Source: Nocardia rhamnosiphila NBRC 108938 (GTDB taxonomy: Bacteria; Actinomycetota; Actinomycetes; Mycobacteriales; Mycobacteriaceae). Taken from it: a stretch of 64,000 nt of DNA. The DNA lies in assembly GCF_000720425.1 (NCBI RefSeq), contig NZ_JOAJ01000012.1, positions 62,001 to 126,000 of the forward strand. The letters run 5' to 3'. Positions within the stretch are counted from its first letter, which is position 1; each line of letters starts with the position of its first letter. Of this stretch, positions 33,650 through 41,447 are shown one piece after another. Both the position numbers and the translations under genes were made by a program. Below the pieces are notes generated by a model that worked only from the letters and a program-made list of their open reading frames with translations, had not been told where the DNA came from and did no database searches.

Positions 33650-35077
33650 GTGCCGATGGTGATCCCGGACCTCATCACCTCGAACGGGCCGCTGCTGGTC
33701 GTCGTCGCGGCGCTGGCGACCATGGTGTGCGCCGCCCTGCTCACCCACGGCGTCCTACGGGTGCTGCTGATCGCCCAGGCGGTGTACTGGGCGATGTCCT
33801 ACGTCGCGCGCCCGGTGGTGCTGCTGACCGTACGACCCGACCCGCATTTCGGTGACAATGTCGCCGACCCGCGGCTGGCCGAAATCGGATACGACGTGGG
33901 GATCGAGGCCGCGTTGCGTCCGGTGGCGTTCGGTCTCACCGTCTACGCGCTGATCGTGCTGGTTTTCGCGCTGTGGACCCGGAGCCGGCCCCGGCCGGGG
34001 CGGGCGCCGCTGGCCGGCGATCCGGATCTGATCGCGACCCTGTGGGTCCTCTACGTCCTGGGCACCTTCGCCCGGCTGCTCAGTGTGGCCACCGGCGCCG
34101 CCGGCCAGGCCGGCGATGTGCAGAGCGCCTCACCGGTGCTGAGCCTGCTCACCATGCCCGCCATCCTGGGCGCGATCGGACTGATCGTCTTCGCCCGGCC
34201 GCCTCGGCAGTCCGGCACCATCGCGGTGCTGGGCGTGCTGATGGCCGGCGAACTGTGGTGGACCATGGCCACGGAATCGAAAACGCCGATCCTGGGGGCC
34301 GCGCTGGCAGTCGCGGTGCGTTTCGCGCTCACCGGCTGGACCCGGGGCAAAGTGCTCGGTATCGGGGCGGTCTCGGTGACCGGTATCGCCGGCTTCGACT
34401 GGCTGCAGTCACTGAAGACCTCACCGTATCTGCGCGCCGAAGCGGCCGCCGTGGACGGGGCCTACCCCGAGAGCGTGCGCCCGTTCCTGAGTCTGCTGCG
34501 CCGATTCGACCTGCTCGAAGCCGCCACCGACGCCTACTACGTGGGGCCGAACACGTGGTTGAGCCCCGGCGAGGTGGTCGGACACCTGGCGCGCAGCATG
34601 GTGCCGGCGCAACTGCTGGCCGAGGAGAAGCTGCACGCCGGAACCGCCTGGGCGAGCGAGGTACGTGGCGCCTCGGTGGATATGAGCCAGGTATCGGTAT
34701 CGCTGGCCGAGGGCAATATCAGCGAGGGCTACGTGATCGGCGGCCTGCCGGGGGTCGTCGTCGGAGTCGCGTTCACCGCGGTGGTCCTGGTGGGCTGGGC
34801 GCGGTCGCTGTATGCGCGGCATCTGGTGCCGGTGCTGTTCGGTGTCGCGCTGATCGAGGTGCCGGTCGTCTTCGAACGCGGCATGCTCGGCAGCGCCGAA
34901 ACTCTCGGAAAATATCTCCAGGTCGTGGTGCTGGCCTGGCTGGTCCGGCTGGCCGTGGGCCAGTGGCGGCGCATACACGGACCGCCCGGGCCGCCCGGTG
35001 AACCCGATGGACAACCACCGGCCGGACCCGTCGCGGTACCGGTCGGCGCAAGCGTGGGAAGTGAAGGAAAACAATGA
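33650..35077 (+). CDS. Probable O-antigen/capsule polymerase (Wzy-like membrane protein)
   Basis: 475-residue polytopic membrane protein with about 10-12 helices (LLVVVAALATMVCAALL, AFGLTVYALIVLVFALW, LLTMPAILGAIGLIVFA and others) and a large loop (about 265-355) between late helices, the classic layout of repeat-unit polymerases, which have little sequence conservation. The start is ambiguous: GTG 33650 or ATG 33656, neither with a clear site. The C-terminal tail is Pro/Gly-rich and its end overlaps the Wzz-like start. Position between flippase, transferases and chain-length protein is the main support. Confidence 0.75.
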   Translation: MPMVIPDLITSNGPLLVVVAALATMVCAALLTHGVLRVLLIAQAVYWAMSYVARPVVLLTVRPDPHFGDNVADPRLAEIGYDVGIEAALRPVAFGLTVYALIVLVFALWTRSRPRPGRAPLAGDPDLIATLWVLYVLGTFARLLSVATGAAGQAGDVQSASPVLSLLTMPAILGAIGLIVFARPPRQSGTIAVLGVLMAGELWWTMATESKTPILGAALAVAVRFALTGWTRGKVLGIGAVSVTGIAGFDWLQSLKTSPYLRAEAAAVDGAYPESVRPFLSLLRRFDLLEAATDAYYVGPNTWLSPGEVVGHLARSMVPAQLLAEEKLHAGTAWASEVRGASVDMSQVSVSLAEGNISEGYVIGGLPGVVVGVAFTAVVLVGWARSLYARHLVPVLFGVALIEVPVVFERGMLGSAETLGKYLQVVVLAWLVRLAVGQWRRIHGPPGPPGEPDGQPPAGPVAVPVGASVGSEGKQ

Positions 35078-36543
35078 TGGAACTGCCCGACTACTTGCGC
35101 CTGCTGCGCCGCTACTGGGCGGTGCTGCTGGCGGGTGTGGCGCTGGGCGTGGGACTGGCGGCGTATCAGGTCGAATCGACGCCGACCACCTATACGGCCA
35201 CCAGTACCCTGTACGTATCGATGGCCACCGGTACCTCGGTGGCCGATTCCTACCAGGGCGGGCTGGCCGCTCAGCAGCGAGTGCGGTCCTATCTCGAGCT
35301 CGTCACCAGCGACCATGTGGTGGACCGGGTCATCGGCCAGCTCGGACTGAACCTGGACCGCGACGAACTACGCGCCGCGATCGCCGCCGACACCCCGCCG
35401 GCCACCTCACTGCTGCGGGTCTCGGTGACCGACGAGGATCCCGAGACCAGCCGGGTGCTCACCGACCAGGTGGTCGCCCAGTTCCGCGCGCTGGTCGACG
35501 AACTGGAGACCATCGAGGTCACGGCCGCCCCCGCCGCACGCGTCGCGGTCGTCGACGCGGCGCAGGCGCCCGTCGAGGCGAGTGGCCCGGGCGGGTCCCG
35601 GTTGTACGCGGTCGGCGCACTCGCCGGCCTGCTGCTCGGTGCGGGCCTCGCCTACCTGCTGGATCGGCTGAACACCCGGGTCCGCGACAGCGCGGAACTC
35701 GCGGCGCTGGGACAGCCGGTGCTGGGCACGGTCGCGCCGGGCACCGACCGGGAGCCGGCCGAGCTGCGGGCGCTGCGGGCCCGCCTGCCCGAGGCGAAAC
35801 CGCTGATCTTCACGGCACTGGACGCGAATCCCGAACCCGCCCTTGTCCTCGGCGCGGCCTCGGTACTCGGCGCCACCGGCGCACAGGTCCTGGTGATCGA
35901 TGCGAACACGACCGGTCACGGTGTCTCGGCGCTGCTGCCCGAATCCGCACTCCAGTCGCCCGCGCCGACCGGTGACTGGCCGGTCCGGGACGGAAAGCAG
36001 GCCCGCGAGCTGGTGACCGCCGCGTCCGGCCGCACCTCCGCGGCGATCCGCGGGGAGATCTTCGACCCGCCGACGGTGAAACTCGATCTGCGGGGCAAGC
36101 CGGCCGCGGCGCTCGACGAGCTGCCGGCGCCCGCGCCGGCGGTCCCCACCGAGACGGGCGCCCGGGCGGCGGACGGGCTGGCCGCCGTCCTGCGTGAGGA
36201 CGTCCATCTCGACGAGGCCTTCGTGGCCTGGCCGCAGCGATCGGTGGTCGTGCTGGCCCTGGGCAGCCCCGACGAACGGACACCGGATCTGCTGGCCTCC
36301 GCGCGCTTCGAGGCGATTCTCGGCGAGGTCGCGAAACGCTTCGACCGCGTGATCGTCGATGTCGCCGCTGCCGACGCCCCGGCCGTGGCGGCCAAGGCGG
36401 CGGGCACCGTCGCGGTGGTGCGGCTCGGCAGCGGCCGGCGCGACCGGATCGAGTCGGCGCTCACCGCGCTGACCGCGGCCGGTGCCACCGTCTCCGGGGT
36501 GGTCGCGGTGGCGCCCCGCCGGACCTGGTGGCGGCGCTCGTGA
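35074..36543 (+). CDS. Wzz-type chain-length determinant with degenerate BY-kinase domain
   Basis: 489 residues. Wzz part: helix 1 at about 14-31, periplasmic-side helical segment, helix 2 at about 177-195. The cytoplasmic part resembles a bacterial tyrosine kinase (CpsD/Wzc-like), but Walker A (normally GEGKST) is missing: the segment before VLVIDANTTGHG (Walker A' region, about 272-283) reads ALDANPEPALVLGAASVL. A Walker B-like RVIVDVAAADAP remains. No C-terminal Tyr cluster (it ends RRTWWRRS). It should set polymer length but probably cannot autophosphorylate. ATG 35074 overlaps the upstream stop; ATG 35077 is equally possible. Confidence 0.85.
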   Translation: MMELPDYLRLLRRYWAVLLAGVALGVGLAAYQVESTPTTYTATSTLYVSMATGTSVADSYQGGLAAQQRVRSYLELVTSDHVVDRVIGQLGLNLDRDELRAAIAADTPPATSLLRVSVTDEDPETSRVLTDQVVAQFRALVDELETIEVTAAPAARVAVVDAAQAPVEASGPGGSRLYAVGALAGLLLGAGLAYLLDRLNTRVRDSAELAALGQPVLGTVAPGTDREPAELRALRARLPEAKPLIFTALDANPEPALVLGAASVLGATGAQVLVIDANTTGHGVSALLPESALQSPAPTGDWPVRDGKQARELVTAASGRTSAAIRGEIFDPPTVKLDLRGKPAAALDELPAPAPAVPTETGARAADGLAAVLREDVHLDEAFVAWPQRSVVVLALGSPDERTPDLLASARFEAILGEVAKRFDRVIVDVAAADAPAVAAKAAGTVAVVRLGSGRRDRIESALTALTAAGATVSGVVAVAPRRTWWRRS

Positions 36544-37919
36544 GCGAACATCGAGCGCACCGTGACGACGGAAAGCGGCGGATCCAGCGGCGCGATCTGC
36601 TCGCGGCGAGCCTGGGCGCCGCCGGAATCGGCGCCGTCACGGTCCCGTTGGTCGCGTCGGGCCCGCCCGCGCCCATCGTGCTGGCGACCGGCACCGCCTC
36701 GCCGACCGTGCGCGATATCCGCGCGTTCGGGGCGGTCGGCGACGGGCAAGCCGACGATACCGAGGCGCTGGCCGCCGCGTGCCGCACCGACGGCGCCCCA
36801 CCGGTGGTGTATCTACCCGCCGGCGAGTACCGGGTCACCGCCTGGCCCGATCTGCCCGACCATTCCGTCGTCTACGGCGACGGCGCCGATGTGACCACGG
36901 TGTTCTGCGACCAGGACACCACTCTGGTCGATCTGGAGGGCAAACAGCGGGTCCGTTTCGCGCGCATGGGGTTCTATCTGTCCGGGCCGCAGGCCACCGC
37001 GGTCCGGCTCACCGAATGCTTCCGCTGCAGTTTCGATACCGTCCTCATCCGCGGCAACCATCTCGCCGACAACTATCCCCGCTACGCCGCGCAGACAGGT
37101 GTGGTGCTGGAGGCGAACACCGGCGGCACCTCGTTCATCGACTGCGATATCAACAATTTCGGTGTCGGGCTGGCCACCTCCTGTATCCAGAATTACGTCA
37201 CCTCCTCGAAGTTCTCCGGTAATCGCATCGGGGTGCTCGGCACCGGCAACGACCACAACGCCGGATTGTCGCTCGCCAATGTCGAATTCGTCTCCGACAA
37301 CGACCCGGCGACCACCGACCGTCACCTGTTCGTCGACGGCGCGGCCAACAACTGGTGGCTCACCAATGTGTGGTTCGAGGGCGCCGATATCGCGGTGCAG
37401 GTCGGCGCCGCGGGCAAGGGCGGCCCGTCCCAGTTCGGCATGGTCAACTGCAAGGTCGCGGCGCGCTCGTGCGATATCGACCTGATCTATTGCCGGCAGC
37501 CGTATCTGGCGAATATCGCCTTCGACGCCGACCCCGGCGGCAGCCCGGCCGAACTGCGGATCGCCGAGGCCGGGTGCCCGGAGGGTATCGCGGTGAATCT
37601 GATCTCCGGCGCGGGCACCGAGATCGGCCCGCGGGTGTTCCCCAGCAACTGGCAGGTCCTGGGCCGCGGTCAGACCCACCGGCCGACATTCACCGGCCCG
37701 GTCACCGCCCGCGCCGAGGGCGCGGAGGAGATCCTGCGTGCCGTCGCCCCCGACGGTGCGGGCCTGGCCTCGGTACTGGCCAGTGGGGCGTGGTTGTCCG
37801 ACCACGCCGACGCCGGTGTCGTCCTACGGGATCCAGAAGGCGGGTACTGGCGCCTCGTGGTCGCCCCCGACGGCGCCCTGCGCACCGCGCCGCTGGGCCG
37901 CGACCGCCCGGTGCGCTGA
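36540..37919 (+). CDS. Tat-exported right-handed beta-helix protein (pectate-lyase-superfamily)
   Basis: 459 residues. Twin-arginine signal IQRRDLLAAS with hydrophobic stretch LGAAGIGAVTVPLVAS, so it is exported folded. The mature domain starts VRDIRAFGAVGDGQADDTEAL, the hallmark of Pectate_lyase_3/glycosidase beta-helix proteins, and continues with repeated short beta-coils (FIDCDINNFGVGL, NRIGVLGTGNDHNAGLSL). Such proteins bind or cleave long polysaccharides, so processing or release of the polymer made by this locus is likely. GTG 36540 overlaps the Wzz-like stop (GTGA). No catalytic residues can be named with confidence. Confidence 0.85.
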   Translation: MSEHRAHRDDGKRRIQRRDLLAASLGAAGIGAVTVPLVASGPPAPIVLATGTASPTVRDIRAFGAVGDGQADDTEALAAACRTDGAPPVVYLPAGEYRVTAWPDLPDHSVVYGDGADVTTVFCDQDTTLVDLEGKQRVRFARMGFYLSGPQATAVRLTECFRCSFDTVLIRGNHLADNYPRYAAQTGVVLEANTGGTSFIDCDINNFGVGLATSCIQNYVTSSKFSGNRIGVLGTGNDHNAGLSLANVEFVSDNDPATTDRHLFVDGAANNWWLTNVWFEGADIAVQVGAAGKGGPSQFGMVNCKVAARSCDIDLIYCRQPYLANIAFDADPGGSPAELRIAEAGCPEGIAVNLISGAGTEIGPRVFPSNWQVLGRGQTHRPTFTGPVTARAEGAEEILRAVAPDGAGLASVLASGAWLSDHADAGVVLRDPEGGYWRLVVAPDGALRTAPLGRDRPVR

Positions 37920-37920
37920 G

Positions 37921-38481
37921 ATGACCGCACCTATCCCGGGCACCCGCCGCCGGCGGTGGCGGGTGCCGGTCGCCCTCCTCGTCCTGGCGACCCTGGCGGC
38001 GGTCGCCGGATGGCCGGTGTTCGTCCGGCCACAGGTGGATCCGCTCCGCCGCGCCGACGCCATCGTGGTGCTCGGCGGGACCCCGTACGAACGATTCGAT
38101 GTCGGCCTCGAACTGGCCCGGCAACAGTGGGCGCCGGAGTTGCTGATCGCCGCGTCGACCGGACTCGACGATCCCCGGATGGACCGATACTGCCGTACCG
38201 GATATCCGTTCCGGGTCACCTGTTTCGAACCCCACCCGTGGACCACCCGCGGGGAAGCCCAGGAGATCCGCCGCCGGGCGGAGGCGGGCGGCTGGCGGCA
38301 CATCATCGTCGTCACCTTCACCCCGCATGTCTCCCGGGCCCGCTATATCGTCGGCCGCTGCTTCGACGGTGAACTCACCATGATCGCCAGCCCGAGCCGT
38401 ACCGACCCCGTGTTCCAGGCCTGGATGTATGTGCGGCAGACCGCCGGATACCTCAAGGCCTTCACCGAATCCGGCTGCTGA
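37921..38481 (+). CDS. DUF218 (YdcF/SanA-like) membrane-anchored protein
   Basis: 186 residues. N-terminal basic segment and one membrane helix (VPVALLVLATLAAVAGWPVF), then the DUF218 fold: RADAIVVLGGTPYERFDVG, LLIAAS, and the later HIIVVTFTPHVSRARYIV. Family members (SanA, YdcF, ElyC) are linked to envelope or peptidoglycan and polysaccharide homeostasis. ATG 37921 lies directly after the beta-helix stop with one base between. Function here presumably extracytoplasmic. Confidence 0.85.
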   Translation: MTAPIPGTRRRRWRVPVALLVLATLAAVAGWPVFVRPQVDPLRRADAIVVLGGTPYERFDVGLELARQQWAPELLIAASTGLDDPRMDRYCRTGYPFRVTCFEPHPWTTRGEAQEIRRRAEAGGWRHIIVVTFTPHVSRARYIVGRCFDGELTMIASPSRTDPVFQAWMYVRQTAGYLKAFTESGC

Positions 38482-38498
38482 GCCGCGAAGGAGCGAGT

Positions 38499-39833
38499 GT
38501 GATCACCGATTTCGGCCGCAGCGCCGGCGTCCAGGCGCGGCTGCACGACCTGGTGCCCGGCGGCGCGCACACCTATGCCCGCGGCGCCGACCAGTACCCC
38601 GAGCATATGGCACCGGTACTGGTGCGCGGACAGGGCTGCCGGGTCACCGATTGCGACGGTAACGAATTCGTGGAGTACGGGATGGGGCTGCGATCGGTGA
38701 CGCTCGGGCACGGCTACCGCCCGGTCGTCGACGCGGTGACCGCCGCCGTCGCCGACGGCGTCAGCTTCTCCCGGCCCACGGTCACCGAACTGGCCGCCGC
38801 CGAGGATTTCCTGGCACTGGTCCCCGGCGCGGATATGGTGAAATTCGCCAAGAACGGCTCCGATGCCACCACCGCAGCGGTGCGGCTGGCACGCGCGGTG
38901 ACCGACCGGATCACCGTCGCCGTCTGCGCCCAGCCCTTCTTCTCCGTCGACGACTGGTTCATCGGGACCACCGCCATGTCGGCCGGAATCCCACCCCAGC
39001 CGACCGTCTCCTTCCCCTACGCCGACCTGCCCGCCCTGGAACAGGTGCTGGCCGGGCGCGAGATCGCCTGCGTGGTCATGGAAGCCGCGACCGCACTGCA
39101 GGAACCGCCGCCCGGCTATCTGCTCGGCGTGCGAGAGCTGTGCGACCGTTACGGAACGCTGCTGGTGTTCGACGAGATGATCACCGGGTTCCGGTGGGCG
39201 GCCGGCGGGGCGCAGCAGGTGTACGGCGTGGTGCCGGATCTGTCATGCTGGGGCAAGGCGATGGGTAACGGTTTCCCGATCGCCGCCCTCGCCGGGCGCC
39301 GGGAATACCTCGAACTGGGCGGTTTGCGGACCGACGCGGACCGGGTGTTCCTGCTCTCGACCACCCACGGCCCGGAAACCGGTGGGCTGGCCGCCTTCCG
39401 GGCCGTCGTCCACGCCTACGCCACCACCGACCCGGTGGGCCGGATGGAGGCCGCCGGCCGGCGGCTGCGGACGGGGATCGAGGAGATCACCGCCGGACTG
39501 GGTATCGGCGACCGGTTGTGTCTCGCCGGACGCCCGTCGTGCCTGCTGTTCCGGACACTCGATCCGGACGGCAACCCGTCCCAGGAGTTCCGCACGCTCT
39601 TCCTGCAGGAGTTGCTGCGACACGGCGTACTCGGGCAATCGTTCGTCACCTCCGCCGCGCATACCGACCGCGATATCGACCACACGATCGAGTCGTGCCG
39701 CCACGCCGCCGCGGTCTACCGACGGGCCCTCGACCAGGGCACGGTCACCGGCCTGCTCGAAGGCCGCCCGGTGGCCCCCGCGCTGCGCGCCCACGCGGCA
39801 CCCCGCCGGCTGCTCACCGAGGCCGCCCGGTGA
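38499..39833 (+). CDS. Class III aminotransferase (glutamate-1-semialdehyde aminomutase-like)
   Basis: 444-residue PLP enzyme of aminotransferase class III. PLP lysine in SCWGKAMGNGFP (K253), PLP-ring aspartate in VFDEMITGFRW (D225), AKNGSDATTAAVRLAR for phosphate binding. Relatives called HemL in databases but found in polysaccharide loci carry the same HPFFSxDDWFIGTT-like segment seen here (QPFFSVDDWFIGTTAMS) and probably aminate a sugar or small acid precursor. This copy is unlikely to be the tetrapyrrole gene. GTG 38499; it overlaps the next gene by GTGA. Confidence 0.85.
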   Translation: MITDFGRSAGVQARLHDLVPGGAHTYARGADQYPEHMAPVLVRGQGCRVTDCDGNEFVEYGMGLRSVTLGHGYRPVVDAVTAAVADGVSFSRPTVTELAAAEDFLALVPGADMVKFAKNGSDATTAAVRLARAVTDRITVAVCAQPFFSVDDWFIGTTAMSAGIPPQPTVSFPYADLPALEQVLAGREIACVVMEAATALQEPPPGYLLGVRELCDRYGTLLVFDEMITGFRWAAGGAQQVYGVVPDLSCWGKAMGNGFPIAALAGRREYLELGGLRTDADRVFLLSTTHGPETGGLAAFRAVVHAYATTDPVGRMEAAGRRLRTGIEEITAGLGIGDRLCLAGRPSCLLFRTLDPDGNPSQEFRTLFLQELLRHGVLGQSFVTSAAHTDRDIDHTIESCRHAAAVYRRALDQGTVTGLLEGRPVAPALRAHAAPRRLLTEAAR

Positions 39834-41167
39834 CCGCGAACGCTGCCACCCCCGGCCCGGCCACCCACCCCGACTCCAGCGAACGGCCAATGGCGACCGA
39901 TCGGCCGGGCGGCCCCCGGCTGGCGATCGTGCACGAACGGTTCACCGAATACGGCGGTTCGGAAGCGGTCGTCGGTGAACTGTGCCGGACCTGGCCCGAC
40001 GCCCGAGTGTTCGCGCCGATCGTCGATCCCGCCGCCGCCCCGGCGATCGCGCATCCACCGTGGGACACCGTCTCCGGAACCCGGTTGTCCCGCCTCTACG
40101 CGCTCACCGGAAAACGTTCCCACGCACCACTGCTGCCGCTGGTACCGCGCGCGCTGCGCCGGCTCCCTCTGCGCGCGGAGTACGACGCGGTGGTGGTCAG
40201 CCATCATGCCTTCGCGACCCAGGCGGTCTTCGCCACCGACGCGCCCGTCATCGCCTACGTACACAGCCCCGCGCGCTGGGCATGGGATCCCGCGTTCCGG
40301 GCCCGGGAAGCCGACGGCCCCGCGGGGCGCGCCGCGCTCGCCGCGCTCGGCGTGCTGGCCCGGCGCACCGAAACCGCCGCGGCGCCCCGGCTGGCGGCCG
40401 TGATAGCCAATTCCCGCGCGGTGGCCGACCGGGTCCGGGACTGGTGGGGGCTGCCCGCCTCGGTCGTGTATCCCCCGGTGCACCTGGACCGCTTCGCCGC
40501 GGACCCGGCGGTACCGCGTGAGGATTTCCTGCTGTTCGCCGGCCGGCTGGTCCCCTACAAACGTCCCGACCTGGCCATCCGTGCCGCCCAGCGGGCCGGC
40601 CTGCGCCTGGTGGTGGTCGGCGACGGCCGGTACCGCCGCCGGCTCGAGGCGCTCGCCGGTCCGGAGACCACCTTCCTGGGCGCCGCCCCGGACGCTGTCC
40701 TGGCCGATATGTACCGCCGCTGCCGCGCCCTGCTCATGCCCGGGGTGGAGGATTTCGGAATCGTGCCGGTGGAAGCGATGGCCTGCGGGGCGCCCGTCCT
40801 GGCGGTCGGGGCAGGTGGCGCCCTGGACACCGTGCTCCCCGGGCACACCGGCGGACATATCGCGGGCGGAACCGACGAGGAGGTGATCGACGGTTTCGCG
40901 GCCGCCCTGCGCGACCCGTCCACCACCGATCTGAACCCGGCCCGGATCCGTGCTCACGCGGAAACATTCGCTCCCCCGGTGTTCCGGGCCCGCATGGCGG
41001 ATTCCGTCCACCGAGTACTCGAAACCCCGGCCCTGACGCCTGTGCTGCCGGACCGCTCCGGCTCCGATCTGCCTTCCGATACTATTCGTCGACCCGATCA
41101 CGAAAAGGCGCGTACCAATCCCGGGGACGCCCCTGGATCTCCCGTAACTCCCCGACCGTATCGTTGA
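39830..41167 (+). CDS. Family 4 glycosyltransferase (GT-B), last gene of polysaccharide locus
   Basis: 445 residues. The GT-B core begins LAIVHERFTEYGGSEAVVGEL near residue 31 and includes VSHHAFATQAVFATDAP, YVHSPARWAWDP, VVYPPVHLDRF, LLFAGRLVPYKRPDLAIRAA and the E-x7-E segment MPGVEDFGIVPVEAMACG. GTG 39830 overlaps the aminotransferase stop; ATG 39890 is an alternative start closer to the conserved core. About 30 C-terminal residues (RRPDHEKARTNPGDAPG onward) read antisense through the candidate immunity gene and look unrelated to the fold, implying that the original 3' end was replaced. Confidence 0.9.
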   Translation: MTANAATPGPATHPDSSERPMATDRPGGPRLAIVHERFTEYGGSEAVVGELCRTWPDARVFAPIVDPAAAPAIAHPPWDTVSGTRLSRLYALTGKRSHAPLLPLVPRALRRLPLRAEYDAVVVSHHAFATQAVFATDAPVIAYVHSPARWAWDPAFRAREADGPAGRAALAALGVLARRTETAAAPRLAAVIANSRAVADRVRDWWGLPASVVYPPVHLDRFAADPAVPREDFLLFAGRLVPYKRPDLAIRAAQRAGLRLVVVGDGRYRRRLEALAGPETTFLGAAPDAVLADMYRRCRALLMPGVEDFGIVPVEAMACGAPVLAVGAGGALDTVLPGHTGGHIAGGTDEEVIDGFAAALRDPSTTDLNPARIRAHAETFAPPVFRARMADSVHRVLETPALTPVLPDRSGSDLPSDTIRRPDHEKARTNPGDAPGSPVTPRPYR

Positions 41168-41447
41168 CGATCGCGAAACTGGTGAAGGTGAGTGGATAGT
41201 ATTCCGGCGCCATGGCGTCCCGGCGGGTCAGCACGCGCAGCTCACCCCCGGTTCCTCCGTACGTTTCCAGAACCGCCCGGAAACCGGCCTTCTCGTCCTG
41301 ATGCACCGCCAGGGTCTGCCGTGCGCGGGGTGCCGCGAAGGTGAGACGCCACACCGTCTCCCACCGGCCGTCGTCGTATCGCGCGCGGCTGCCCCACACC
41401 GTGGGGCGCAGGTCGGCGGCGGAATACGCGGGCGGTTCTTCTGTCAT
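41082..41447 (-). CDS. Candidate immunity protein for the Rhs toxin
   Basis: 121-residue small acidic-leaning protein, no family recognised. ATG 41447 overlaps the Rhs stop by ATGA, so the two are translationally coupled, the usual place for an immunity gene of a polymorphic toxin. The sequence is soluble-type, with Trp-rich segments (VWGSRARYDDGRWETVWRL) and a central LAVHQDEKAGFRAVLETYG; no signal peptide or membrane helix, hence a cytoplasmic partner neutralising an imported toxin is expected. Its 3' end overlaps the convergent glycosyltransferase by 86 bases. Confidence 0.65.
   Translation of the reverse strand: MTEEPPAYSAADLRPTVWGSRARYDDGRWETVWRLTFAAPRARQTLAVHQDEKAGFRAVLETYGGTGGELRVLTRRDAMAPEYYPLTFTSFAIVNDTVGELREIQGRPRDWYAPFRDRVDE

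Noticed and set aside
38499..39833. HemL of tetrapyrrole biosynthesis
   Set aside because: Motif pattern QPFFSVDDWFIGTT and embedding in a polysaccharide operon fit sugar-locus class III aminotransferases better than the heme gene.
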